From NCBI GenBank assembly GCA_012523185.1, contig JAAYIY010000059.1:1-36633 (forward strand): 36,633 nucleotides of DNA, read 5' to 3'. Each line of letters opens with the position of its first letter. The first letter of the stretch is position 1. This document shows, in pieces, positions 24,255-32,476 of the stretch. The notes beneath the pieces were generated by a model. It ran no database searches. It had not been told where the DNA came from and worked only from the letters and a program-made list of their open reading frames with translations. This DNA is from Clostridiales bacterium. GTDB taxonomy: Bacteria > Bacillota > Clostridia > Oscillospirales > Acutalibacteraceae. The translations under genes were made by a program, and so were the position numbers.

Positions 24255-26156
24255 ATGAGCTTCACGGAATTTACACAAAAGGCGGCGGCTTTTATAATGT
24301 CGATAGTGCTGCTTTTGTCCACAAGTTTATTCGGCAAGGTTTATCCGCCTGAAGATGCCGAAGATAACACCTGCTTTACTCCGGAGGGGCAGACAATGAC
24401 GCTGATTGACGACAACGCAAGCGAATACAAGATAATTTACGGCTCGGAGGCGTCCTTGTCAGAGGCAAACGCCGCCCGTATTCTGGCGCGATACCTTCAT
24501 CAGATAAGCGGCTTTGAGCTGACGGCCGCGGCGGACACGGAGGAAAAAGCGGGGAAAGAAATAATTGTCGGAAAGACAAACCGCGAGGGCGACGCCTTTA
24601 CAATTGACAGGGAAAGTCTCGGCGATGAGGGCTATGAAATCAAAACTGTCGGGGAAGATCTTGTTATCGCCGGCGGTGAGCTTCGCGGGACTCTTTACGG
24701 AGTTTACGCGTTTCTTGAAAAATACTTAAATTGCCGCTGGTTCACAAAGGATCTTATCAGGGTGCCGCAATCCGGCGCCGTCGTCATTCCCGCATCCATA
24801 AAAATTGTCGAAAAACCATGGCTCGAATACCGCGAGACTGACTGGATAAGTCCGCGCGATATTGAGTACAGCATTGCAAACAGGCAAAACGGCAACATTT
24901 ACCGCCGTCTGTCGCCTGAGAACGGCGGCAATTTCGGCTATGCCGGAAGCTTTGCCCACACACTGACAAACGGGATTGTTTCGGCAAACACATATTTTGA
25001 TGAGCATCCCGAATATTTTGCCTTGGGCAAAAACGGCAAGCGCACAAGAAATCAGCTTTGCCTGACAAATCCCGAAACGCTTCGTATTGCCATTGACGAT
25101 GTGCTTGCGCTCATCAGGGCAAACCCTGACGCGCAGATTGTTTCCGTCACGCAGCACGACAACCAGGATTACTGTGTCTGTGACAAGTGCAGGGCTGTCG
25201 ACAAGGAAGAAGGGGCGCACTCCGGCACTCTCCTGCGGTTTGTCAACGAGATTGCCGACGCGGTCAAGGCGGAGGGCTTTGACAATTTTAAGGTTGACAC
25301 TTTCGCATACCAATACACAAGAAGCGCGCCGAAGCTGACAGTGCCGCGCGACAATGTCATCATCCGATTCTGCACGATCGAATGCTGCTTTTCTCACCCT
25401 ATCGCGGAGTGTTCCGAGGCCGCCGCCATGCGGCGTGACTTGGACGACTGGAAAAAGATATGCGAAACTCTTTATGTCTGGGACTACACGACAAATTATG
25501 CAAACTTCCTCGGACCTTTCCCCGATTTCGGAGTCATACAACAAAACATTCAATATTTTGTTGAAAACAACGTGGTGGGCGTATACGAGGAAGGCAACTA
25601 TCAGGCGGCGGAGAGCAACGGCGAATTTGGAGAGCTGCGCGCTTATCTTCTTTCAAAGCTTTTGTGGGATCCGTACATTGACATGGACAAGGCGATGAAC
25701 GAGTTCCTTGAGGCTTACTACGGGGCGGGCTGGAAATCCATAAGGAAATATATTGACATGACGACGGCGAACACAGGGCGCTTGACATACGGTGGCAGGC
25801 AGCATATGCACATATTCACATCCATGAGCAGTGACGCCGTGCTGTTTTTAAATGGCAACCAAATAGATTACTGTGATTCGCTTTGGAAAGACGCTCTCGA
25901 AAAGGCGTCGTTGCCCGACGAGGAGACGCGCATAAGGCTTTCGGAAATTTCATGGAGATACTGGAAAGCGTGCAACAAGGTAAAGGAATTTTCAAGGCTT
26001 TGCCGTGCCGAAAAGTGGCAGGAAAGCAACAAGCGGCTGTATGACGATATTGTCGACTTGGGCATTACAAGGATTCGTGAGGGCGAAAACGGAAAGCTCA
26101 CGGATACCCCTGATTTCACAAAGACTCCCAACACATGGTATAAAAAGGTGACTTAA
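24255..26156 (+). CDS. Secreted DUF4838 glycoside-hydrolase-like protein
   Basis: Predicted exported protein of 633 residues. A hydrophobic N-terminus (about 11-30) is followed by a GH67/GH20-type N-terminal alpha/beta domain (EANAARILARYLHQISG...EIIVGKTNR...GGELRGTLYGVYAFLEKYLNCRW). The DUF4838 barrel region begins near 190 and contains VTQHDNQDYCVCDKCRAVD and later NNVVGVYEEGNY, where a Glu could be catalytic. DUF4838 proteins occur in polysaccharide-utilisation loci, and activities are mostly unassigned. ATG 24255 follows GAGGAGG and lies 21 bases behind the alpha-mannosidase stop, so the two are surely cotranscribed: extracellular trimming here, intracellular mannose release there. That division of labour is inference. 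Confidence 0.85.
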   Translation: MSFTEFTQKAAAFIMSIVLLLSTSLFGKVYPPEDAEDNTCFTPEGQTMTLIDDNASEYKIIYGSEASLSEANAARILARYLHQISGFELTAAADTEEKAGKEIIVGKTNREGDAFTIDRESLGDEGYEIKTVGEDLVIAGGELRGTLYGVYAFLEKYLNCRWFTKDLIRVPQSGAVVIPASIKIVEKPWLEYRETDWISPRDIEYSIANRQNGNIYRRLSPENGGNFGYAGSFAHTLTNGIVSANTYFDEHPEYFALGKNGKRTRNQLCLTNPETLRIAIDDVLALIRANPDAQIVSVTQHDNQDYCVCDKCRAVDKEEGAHSGTLLRFVNEIADAVKAEGFDNFKVDTFAYQYTRSAPKLTVPRDNVIIRFCTIECCFSHPIAECSEAAAMRRDLDDWKKICETLYVWDYTTNYANFLGPFPDFGVIQQNIQYFVENNVVGVYEEGNYQAAESNGEFGELRAYLLSKLLWDPYIDMDKAMNEFLEAYYGAGWKSIRKYIDMTTANTGRLTYGGRQHMHIFTSMSSDAVLFLNGNQIDYCDSLWKDALEKASLPDEETRIRLSEISWRYWKACNKVKEFSRLCRAEKWQESNKRLYDDIVDLGITRIREGENGKLTDTPDFTKTPNTWYKKVT

Positions 26157-26185
26157 CCTTCAGCCGCCGACATTTAAGCTTTTGC

Positions 26186-26226
26186 GCCCCGCGCCGTTTG
26201 AGACAGTCAAGCGGCGCGGGGCTTTT
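26186..26226 (+). terminator. Terminator of the GH38-DUF4838 operon
   Basis: GCCCCGCGCCG (26186-26196) pairs with CGGCGCGGGGC (26212-26222), followed by TTTTGC. It isolates the phage head cluster from the glycosidase operon. Confidence 0.88.
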
Positions 26227-26256
26227 GCATGTCTGAAATTAAACATTTGCAGATGA

Positions 26257-26289
26257 GGTGTAAACAAAGTGTGAATAAAGTGTAAATAA
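26257..26289 (+). repeat. Three contiguous 11-bp direct repeats upstream of the terminase genes
   Basis: GGTGTAAACAA, AGTGTGAATAA and AGTGTAAATAA follow each other without a gap. One helical turn per unit is typical of a protein-binding array. They lie about 115 bases upstream of the first head gene. Confidence 0.8.
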
Positions 26290-26300
26290 GCTTATGTTTT

Positions 26301-26335
26301 CCCCTTTTGTTGCCCTGTTTGAGGCAACAAAGGGG
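26301..26335 (+). promoter_or_regulatory. Long hairpin in the leader of the head-gene cluster
   Basis: CCCCTTTTGTTGCC pairs with GGCAACAAAGGGG (one bulged T) around a short loop, followed by ATTATTTTG. It may be a weak terminator/attenuator for head-gene transcription or an operator. Confidence 0.6.
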
Positions 26336-26403
26336 ATTATTTTGTCTATTAGTGAAGGGGTTTTTAAAAACGCCGGAATATAACAGAAAGGAAATCTGAA
26401 AAA

Positions 26404-26880
26404 ATGAAAATACTGACCGCAAAGGAAAAGCTTTTCTGCGTCTTTTATGCTGAAAACAGAAACGCGAGAGAAGCGGCGGCAAAGGCGGGGTTCGCCATGC
26501 CGCAGAGGGCGGCAATACGACTCCTTGAAAAGGAATCAGTCAAGTCGGAGATTGAAGATATTTCATCGGAGCGGGCGGCCGGCCTGGACGAGGTTTGCGC
26601 AGGTTATCGCAGATTGGCCTTCGGTTCATACGCCGACGTGCTAAGGCTCCTTTTCACGGATGGAAAATCTGTCGCCGACGAGCTTGAGCAGCTTGATGTT
26701 TTCAACGTTTCGGAGATAAAGAAGAAGGACAGCTCAATTGAGATTAAGTTCTTCGACAGGCTGAAAGCGCTTGAGCATCTTGAGGCTTTGGGCGGGAAAA
26801 CAGCGGCGGCGGACAGTGCGCTGCCATTTTATGAGGCGTTGGAAAAGAGCGCCGAAAAGAAAGAAAACAGCCTCCGGTAA
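26404..26880 (+). CDS. terS: Phage terminase small subunit
   Basis: Protein of 158 residues of the Terminase_2 type. The N-terminal helix-turn-helix (LTAKEKLFCVFYAENRNAREAAAKAGF...AAIRLLEKESVKSEI, about 4-50) recognises the phage packaging site. The central helical region (RRLAFGSYADVLRLL...FDRLKALEHLEALGG) forms the oligomer ring, and the acidic tail contacts the large subunit. ATG 26404 follows AGAAAGGA. It heads the head-gene operon, 33 bases before the large subunit. The length is normal and no defect is visible. Confidence 0.88.
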   Translation: MKILTAKEKLFCVFYAENRNAREAAAKAGFAMPQRAAIRLLEKESVKSEIEDISSERAAGLDEVCAGYRRLAFGSYADVLRLLFTDGKSVADELEQLDVFNVSEIKKKDSSIEIKFFDRLKALEHLEALGGKTAAADSALPFYEALEKSAEKKENSLR

Positions 26881-26913
26881 AGCGCGGTGCTATTTTGAGA
26901 GGAGAGATTCCGG

Positions 26914-28173
26914 ATAAAACTAAGTGATTTCAAATCCTTTTCAGATAAGCAGCTGGCAGTCCTCAATTGGTGGTGCAAAACAAGTCCGCATTGCGGCCGC
27001 GACGCCGTCATATGCGACGGAGCCGTCCGCTCCGGAAAAACTGTCTGCATGTCGATTTCTTTCGTCGCGTGGAGTCTTTACGAGTTTCGCGACACATCGT
27101 TTGCACTTTGCGGCAAGACAATAACCTCCTTACGCAGAAACATTGTGACGCCCGTTCTTCCGCTCCTGAGGGAAATGGGCTTTGTCTGCGAGGAAAAGCT
27201 GTCAAGAAACTATATTGACATCAGCCGTGACGGCGCGTCGAATCGTTTTTACCTTTTTGGAGGCAAGGACGAAAGCTCGGCGTCGCTTATACAGGGTATG
27301 ACGCTCGGCGGAGTGCTGCTTGACGAGGTCGCGCTGATGCCGCGCTCGTTTGTCGAGCAGGCGCTGGCAAGATGTTCAGTCGAAAAGTCACGCCTGTGGT
27401 TTAATTGCAACCCGGAAAATCCGCTGCACTGGTTTCATGAGGAATGGGTAAAGAAGGCGGAGGAAAAAAACTGCCTTTACCTTCACTTCAGAATGGAGGA
27501 CAACCCGTCCCTGCGCCCCGCTATTATAAGAAGGTACAAAAGCCTTTACAGCGGAGCTTTTTATGAGCGCTTTGTTGAGGGGAAATGGGTGGCGGCATAC
27601 GGCATCGTATACCCCATGTTCAAAGCGGAAAGCCATGTGGCGGAGCCGCCGGGAACGCCGCGCGAATATTATATATCCTGTGATTACGGGACGGTCAATC
27701 CCTCTTCGTTCGGCTTGTGGGGAAGGGTCGGTGAGCGCTGGTACCGCCTGAACGAATATTACTTTGATTCACGGCGGGAGGGTGAGCAGCGGACAGACGA
27801 GGAGCATTACTCCGCGCTTGAGGAAATGGCGCGCGGGCTGCACATTGAGGCGGTCGTGGCGGACCCTTCCGCCGCAAGCTTTCTTGAGTGTATCAGGCGT
27901 CACGGCAAGTTTAAAGCCGTGCCGGCAAAAAATGACGTCGCGGACGGGATACGCAAAGTCGCCTCGGCGCTGAAAGAACGCAGGATTATGATTTGCCCCG
28001 CGTGCAGGGACACAATCCGCGAATTCGGACTGTACCGCTGGGACGACAGCGCAGTGAGGGATACGCCGCGCAAAGAAAACGACCACGCAATGGACGACAT
28101 ACGTTATTTTGTCGAAACCATCTTGTCGCGCGGCGGCGGCGAATTCTTCTCCATTGCGGTGGAAAGACAGTGA
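26914..28173 (+). CDS. terL: Phage terminase large subunit (ATA start codon)
   Basis: DNA-packaging motor ATPase and nuclease, 419 residues if read from ATA 26914. Walker A is GAVRSGKT (36-43) and Walker B LLDE (D137, E138). The nuclease acidic residues are D257 in SCDYGT, D317 in VVADPS, and D394/D395 in HAMDD. The first ATG in frame (27049) lies just after Walker A and would give an inactive 374-residue protein. The frame is open back to 26899, with no ATG, GTG or TTG before it. The well-placed GAGAGGAGAG (26897-26906) sits seven bases before ATA, and translation from there gives IKLSDFKSFSDKQLAVLNWW, matching the usual MKLSD...-type N-terminus of this family. So either ATA initiates or ATG has mutated to ATA. 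Confidence 0.85.
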   Translation: MKLSDFKSFSDKQLAVLNWWCKTSPHCGRDAVICDGAVRSGKTVCMSISFVAWSLYEFRDTSFALCGKTITSLRRNIVTPVLPLLREMGFVCEEKLSRNYIDISRDGASNRFYLFGGKDESSASLIQGMTLGGVLLDEVALMPRSFVEQALARCSVEKSRLWFNCNPENPLHWFHEEWVKKAEEKNCLYLHFRMEDNPSLRPAIIRRYKSLYSGAFYERFVEGKWVAAYGIVYPMFKAESHVAEPPGTPREYYISCDYGTVNPSSFGLWGRVGERWYRLNEYYFDSRREGEQRTDEEHYSALEEMARGLHIEAVVADPSAASFLECIRRHGKFKAVPAKNDVADGIRKVASALKERRIMICPACRDTIREFGLYRWDDSAVRDTPRKENDHAMDDIRYFVETILSRGGGEFFSIAVERQ

Positions 28174-28189
28174 AAGGATGATTTGTAAA

Positions 28190-29344
28190 ATGCCGTTCAA
28201 AAGAAAAAGATCTTACGAGGCCGCCGTGCAGACGGCGAGCGGAAGGAGCGCGTCTCATCCGTTTTCACTCCTTGACGGATATGTGCCCCTTGGAACGGCG
28301 CAGACGAGATTGTACGCGGAGCTTCGGGAAGCCATACCCATTATCGACGCGGCTGTCACAAAGCTTGTGCTGCTGACAGGCGGGTTTGAGGTGCGGTGTG
28401 CCGATTCAGCCGCTGACAAGGAGTTGAGACGCTTTGTGAACAGTGTGCCTGTCGGCGGAAACCGTAACGGAATATGGGCGTTTGTGTCGTCGTATTTTGA
28501 ACAGCTTCTGACATACGGGACGTCTGTCGGGGAGATAATCGTGTCGTCGGGAGATGTGCGCGGACTGTACAACGCGCCGCTTGAAAATATCGAGCTTCGG
28601 CGCGCGGCAGACGGGTTCGGTGTCGAGGTTTGCGCGCGCGGCGTTGCGGCTCCCGTTCCCGTCAAATACCCGGAGCTTATTCTTCTGTCCGCGCTTAATC
28701 CCGAACCCGGCGAGATGGCCGGCTGCTCACTCTTAAAAGGTCTGCCGTTTATCAGCGCGGTGCTTTTAAAAATTTATAACACGATAGGGCTGAACTGGGA
28801 GCGCGTCGGCAACGTCAGATTTGCCGTGACTTATAAGCCGCAAAACGACGCGTTTGACAAGGCGTTCGCCAAAGAGCGCGCGATACAGGTGGCGAAGGAG
28901 TGGGGCGACGCAATGCAGCCGGGCGGGAGAGTCAAGGACTTTGTAACTGTCGGCGATGTGAGCATAAAAGTCATAGGCGCTGACAATCAGGTGCTTGACA
29001 GCGAAATACCTGTCCGCCAGATGCTTGAGCAGATTGTGGCAAAAACAGGCCTGCCCCCGTTTATGCTCGGACTGTCATGGTCGTCAACCGAAAGGATGTC
29101 GTCACAGCAGGCGGACGCGCTGACCAGCGAGCTTGAGGGATACCGCAGGATAATAACGCCTGTAATCGACAAGATTTGCCGCACATTTTTGCGGCTTAGA
29201 GGTTTCTCCTGCGAGCCGGAAATATATTGGGACGACATTACGCTTCAGGACGAAGTGGAATTGAGCCGCGCGCGGCTTTACAACGCCCAGTCGGAGCTGA
29301 TTGAAAACAAGAAAGAGGCGAATGTGTCGCCGCTTCCGAAATAA
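28190..29344 (+). CDS. Phage portal protein
   Basis: Portal of 384 residues, which forms the dodecameric DNA channel at one capsid vertex and docks the terminase. Recognisable features are the N-terminal wing (LREAIPIIDAAVTKLVLLTGGFEV), FEQLLTYGTSVGEIIV, the stem/clip region, and the late conserved block VRQMLEQIVAKTGLPPFMLGLSWSSTERMSSQQADALTSEL. It is compact compared with many portals of 400-500 residues but appears complete. I start at ATG 28190, nine bases behind AAAGGATG, rather than at 28178 or in the terL overlap. The stop of terL is 17 bases upstream. Confidence 0.88.
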   Translation: MPFKRKRSYEAAVQTASGRSASHPFSLLDGYVPLGTAQTRLYAELREAIPIIDAAVTKLVLLTGGFEVRCADSAADKELRRFVNSVPVGGNRNGIWAFVSSYFEQLLTYGTSVGEIIVSSGDVRGLYNAPLENIELRRAADGFGVEVCARGVAAPVPVKYPELILLSALNPEPGEMAGCSLLKGLPFISAVLLKIYNTIGLNWERVGNVRFAVTYKPQNDAFDKAFAKERAIQVAKEWGDAMQPGGRVKDFVTVGDVSIKVIGADNQVLDSEIPVRQMLEQIVAKTGLPPFMLGLSWSSTERMSSQQADALTSELEGYRRIITPVIDKICRTFLRLRGFSCEPEIYWDDITLQDEVELSRARLYNAQSELIENKKEANVSPLPK

Positions 29345-29366
29345 GTTTATGAAGGGTGGTTATGGC

Positions 29367-30338
29367 TTGGATAAAAACTCAACGGCGGATATATCGCCGT
29401 GCGCGCCGTCGGCCGATGATATGGATACCATTAACCGTTTCACGAAAAAGACGCTTACACAGCAAGAGGTATACACCTTCGGAGTTGTGCTTTGCGACAA
29501 TGAAATTGACCGTGACTATGAGCGCTTTGACACAGAGGCACTCGGGGCGCTCGCGAAAATGTTTGTGGGCAAGACGGGAATCTGTGACCACGACATGAGA
29601 AGCGCCAATCAGGTGTCGCGGCTTTACAAAGCGGAGCTTGTCGTGGACAACGCGCGCCGCAATTCTTTGGGCGAGCCTTACGCGTATATTAAGGCTATGG
29701 CTTACATGCCGAGAAACGAAAGGAATTCGGCGCTTATAGCGGATATCGACGCGGGCATAAAAAAGGAAGCAAGCGTCGGATGCTCTGTACGAAATGTCGT
29801 CTGCTCCGAGTGCGGGGCGGATTTGCGCCGCGGAATGTGCGAGCATATAAAAGGCAAGCATTACGGCGGCAGGCTTTGCCACGCTGTTTTAAAAGACCCG
29901 GCGGATGCCTATGAATGGTCATTTGTCGCCGTACCGGCACAGTCGGCGGCGGGTGTGACTAAATCGTTCACAAATAAGGGGAGACAAGAATTGAACAACA
30001 TTTTGAAAGCAATCAAGACTGAAACGGATGCTATAACGCTTTCGGCGGACGAGCTGAAGAACCTGCGCGCGGAAATTGAGACACTTGAAAAAAGCGCGGC
30101 GGAGGGGCGTCTGTACAGGGAGCGGCTGCTTTCGGACGCCGTGCGCCTCGGAATGCTTGCCATGCCGCAAATCAGCGGTGAAAGCCTTAAATCTATTTGC
30201 GGCAAGCTCTCCGCAAACGAGCTTTGCGAGCTGAAATCTGTCTTTTCTCAAAACGCCGAAAAGCGAATGCCTGTTTCGCCGCAGCTTGCGGGCGAAAAAA
30301 AGGACTGCGAAGCACAAAACAATGAATTCAAAATATAA
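29367..30338 (+). CDS. Prohead protease-like protein with zinc motif and scaffold-like tail
   Basis: Probable capsid maturation protease fused to a scaffold, 323 residues. A TTG start at 29367 (MDKNSTAD) follows AAGGGTGG at the right distance; the in-frame ATG at 29349 has no site. The first 220 residues follow the His/Ser prohead protease pattern: H75 in GICDHDMRS, then S136 in KKEASVGCSV, and the closing strand YEWSFVAVPAQSAAGV. Between these sits a Cys3-His cluster, C146, C149, C158 and H160 (CSECG...MCEH), likely a zinc site not found in HK97 protease itself. Residues about 230-323 are helical and charged (ADELKNLRAEIETLEKSAAEGR), like a delta/scaffold domain removed on maturation. It lies directly before the decoration and capsid genes. 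The protease call is by motif and position. Confidence 0.7.
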   Translation: MDKNSTADISPCAPSADDMDTINRFTKKTLTQQEVYTFGVVLCDNEIDRDYERFDTEALGALAKMFVGKTGICDHDMRSANQVSRLYKAELVVDNARRNSLGEPYAYIKAMAYMPRNERNSALIADIDAGIKKEASVGCSVRNVVCSECGADLRRGMCEHIKGKHYGGRLCHAVLKDPADAYEWSFVAVPAQSAAGVTKSFTNKGRQELNNILKAIKTETDAITLSADELKNLRAEIETLEKSAAEGRLYRERLLSDAVRLGMLAMPQISGESLKSICGKLSANELCELKSVFSQNAEKRMPVSPQLAGEKKDCEAQNNEFKI

Positions 30339-30356
30339 ATAACGGAGGAAAACAAG

Positions 30357-30704
30357 ATGTCAATTTCTTTTGATGGGTTTAAGGAAAAAACTCTGACATT
30401 TAAAGCCGCCGCGGGCTTTGATACCGCGGGCGTTCCCGTGATTGTGAGCGCCGGAAACACAGTAAATGAGTGTGGGATTGGCGACAGCTTTTGCGGGATA
30501 TCAAAAAGCTTCAGAAACGGCCTTGCCGCCGTTCAGCTTTCCGGAATCGTGACAATAGGATACAGCGGAACAGCGCCGTCGGCGGGCTACAACAATCTTG
30601 CGTGCAACGGCGCGGGTAAAGTTTCAGTGGCGTCCGAGGGCGGCAGGGAATATCTTATCGTCGACGTGAACACAACAAAATCTACAGTCACATTTTTACT
30701 TTGA
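30357..30704 (+). CDS. Capsid decoration-like protein
   Basis: Beta-rich protein of 115 residues between protease and major capsid genes, where head decoration/stabilisation proteins (for example the DUF2190 or HDPD types) are encoded. The sequence alternates short strands and glycines (LTFKAAAGFDTAGVPVIVSAGN...SGIVTIGYSGTAPSAGYNNLACNGAGKVSV) and has no helix. ATG 30357 follows GGAGG. The function is inferred from position, size and the pattern of a Val/Gly-rich compact barrel. Confidence 0.6.
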   Translation: MSISFDGFKEKTLTFKAAAGFDTAGVPVIVSAGNTVNECGIGDSFCGISKSFRNGLAAVQLSGIVTIGYSGTAPSAGYNNLACNGAGKVSVASEGGREYLIVDVNTTKSTVTFLL

Positions 30705-30726
30705 GATAAAAAAAGGGGGAAAAACA

Positions 30727-31737
30727 ATGTCATATGATTCAATAAAGCTTGAAAAAGGACTTTACGGAACAGGGAAATCTTTCACGGCATCGCTTGAGGA
30801 GCTTGACCCCACAGAAAACTACAAGGGCTCGCCGCTTGAGGGGCTTGACGCGTATCAGCGTCAGCTTAAGCGCTTTGACATTCGCGTAAGCGGGGCGGGC
30901 AGCAGCCCTGTCGAAAAGTTTTTCGCGACGACTGATTCGGCGGCTCTTTTTCCGGAGTATGTTTCAAGGGCTGTCCGACAGGGATTGGAGGAGGCCGACC
31001 TGCTTCCGCGCATAGTTGCGACGACGACCATGATTGACGGCCTTGATTACCGCTCCATCGCGTCTGTTCCGTCAGGCGACGACAAGGAGCTGAAGGACGT
31101 GGCAGAGGGCGCGTTCATTCCGGAAACAAAAGTCACGACGCAGGAAAACCTTATAAAGCTTCACAAGCGCGGACGTATGCTTGTGGCGTCATACGAGGCT
31201 GTGCGTTTCCAAAAGCTTGATCTTTTCACCATAACCTTAAAGCAGATAGGAGCATATATCGCCAGAACACAGTTCGCGGACGCTGTTGGCGTGCTGATAA
31301 ACGGCGACGGGAACGGCAACGCCGCGGCGACGAGCGGTATTGAGGATTCCTCGACGCACGTCATAACATACGGCGACCTTGTGACCTTCTGGAATCTTTT
31401 TTCTCCGTATGAGCTGAACACTCTTATAACAACTCCCGCAATCATGGCGAAGCTTCTCAACTTAAATGAGTTTAAAGACGCTTCCGCCGGATTCAGCTTC
31501 CAGTCAAGCGGAAAGATGATTACGCCTATCGGCGCCGAGCTGATAAAGTCGTCGGCTGTTTCATCAGGCAAAATAGTCGGGCTTGACAGGGGCTGCTCGC
31601 TTGAAATGGTGAAGGCGGGCGACGTCATGACCGAGTACGACAAGCTGATTGACCGCCAGCTTGAAAGGGCGGCGATAACATCCATAGCGGGATTCGCTAA
31701 AATTTTCGAGGGCGCGTCAAGAGTTCTGAACGTTTAA
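30727..31737 (+). CDS. Phage major capsid protein (HK97-like fold)
   Basis: Major head subunit of 336 residues. A polar N-terminal arm (1-60) is followed by the HK97-type body: FATTDSAALFPEYVSRAVRQGLEEADLLPRIVATTTMIDGLDYRSI (N-arm to E-loop), AFIPETKVTTQENLIKLHKRGRMLVASYEAVRFQKLDLF (spine helix region), ATSGI, and the A-domain TLITTPAIMAKLL...ITPIGAELI. There is no separate delta domain, consistent with the scaffold being on the upstream protein. ATG 30727 follows GGGGGA. It starts 22 bases after the decoration gene. Confidence 0.85.
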   Translation: MSYDSIKLEKGLYGTGKSFTASLEELDPTENYKGSPLEGLDAYQRQLKRFDIRVSGAGSSPVEKFFATTDSAALFPEYVSRAVRQGLEEADLLPRIVATTTMIDGLDYRSIASVPSGDDKELKDVAEGAFIPETKVTTQENLIKLHKRGRMLVASYEAVRFQKLDLFTITLKQIGAYIARTQFADAVGVLINGDGNGNAAATSGIEDSSTHVITYGDLVTFWNLFSPYELNTLITTPAIMAKLLNLNEFKDASAGFSFQSSGKMITPIGAELIKSSAVSSGKIVGLDRGCSLEMVKAGDVMTEYDKLIDRQLERAAITSIAGFAKIFEGASRVLNV

Positions 31738-31751
31738 TCGGAGGTGCTGTT

Positions 31752-32111
31752 ATGAACCAATGGTCTGTTCTGAACAGCCTGCGGCGGATAACGGTTCTTG
31801 ACGGAGAAGGGGCGGCAGAAGCGCTGCCCCTTTGTCTCGCAAGCATCGAGGAAATCCGCTTCATGCTGAAGGAAGGGGCGGATGAAGAGGATCCGCGCGC
31901 AGTCAACGCGGCGGCAGGTCTTGCGTATTACAAGCTGACAATGCGAAATATATCTGACGATGACAGCATCACCTCGTTCAAGGCGGGCGATGTCATCATC
32001 AGCAAAAGCGCGTCGCTTGTCATGGACAAGGCCGCCAAAATCCGCGACGATGCCTTTGTCGCGGCGCAGCCCCTTATGCGTGACGATTCTTTTATCTTTA
32101 CACAGGCATAG
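31752..32111 (+). CDS. Phage head-tail connector-like protein
   Basis: Protein of 119 residues in the first position after the capsid gene, where head completion/adaptor proteins (gp6/gp15-like) lie. It is mainly helical: EIRFMLKEGADEEDPRAVNAAAGLAYYKLTMRN, then a short linker and SASLVMDKAAKIRDDAFVAAQPLM, matching the helical-bundle type of adaptor. ATG follows GGAGGTG. Function is from position, size and helical content. Confidence 0.6.
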   Translation: MNQWSVLNSLRRITVLDGEGAAEALPLCLASIEEIRFMLKEGADEEDPRAVNAAAGLAYYKLTMRNISDDDSITSFKAGDVIISKSASLVMDKAAKIRDDAFVAAQPLMRDDSFIFTQA

Positions 32112-32123
32112 TGAGGTGATTTC

Positions 32124-32459
32124 TTGAAGGTCAATCAATTTATGAACCGATTCGGGCGGAGTGTCTGCATAAAGGACGACGACGGATGGAATTCCGAGAC
32201 GTTTCACGCGTTTATACAGCCGCTGCGCTATAAAAACAAGATGTATCTTTACGGTGTCAACACAACAATAGGCTTCAACAGCCAGGGGCATTATTTGTAC
32301 ATAGGCCCGCCGGAACACGACTTGACGCTGCATGAAGACTCATATTTCATTGAGTCAAACGGCGAAAAATACAAAGTGGACCGCGCGGAAAGGGTTTATG
32401 CCGGGGACAAGATTTTTTATGTCTGGGCAATAATAAGAACAATTATCGACACCGGATAA
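32124..32459 (+). CDS. Head-closure-like phage protein
   Basis: Protein of 111 residues starting with TTG 32124 behind GAGGTGA. It is beta-rich (HAFIQPLRYKNKMYLYGVNTTIGFNSQGHYLYIGPP...ESNGEKYKVDRAERVYAGDKIFYVWAII), as expected of stopper/head-closure proteins that follow the adaptor. It is separated by 12 bases from the preceding gene and 17 from the next. Function is by position and fold pattern. Confidence 0.55.
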   Translation: MKVNQFMNRFGRSVCIKDDDGWNSETFHAFIQPLRYKNKMYLYGVNTTIGFNSQGHYLYIGPPEHDLTLHEDSYFIESNGEKYKVDRAERVYAGDKIFYVWAIIRTIIDTG

Positions 32460-32476
32460 GCAAAGGAGTGATAAAC

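Noticed and set aside
24726-25553. Minus-strand open frame of 275 residues
   Set aside because: Fully antisense to the DUF4838 gene, with no ribosome binding site and no domain.
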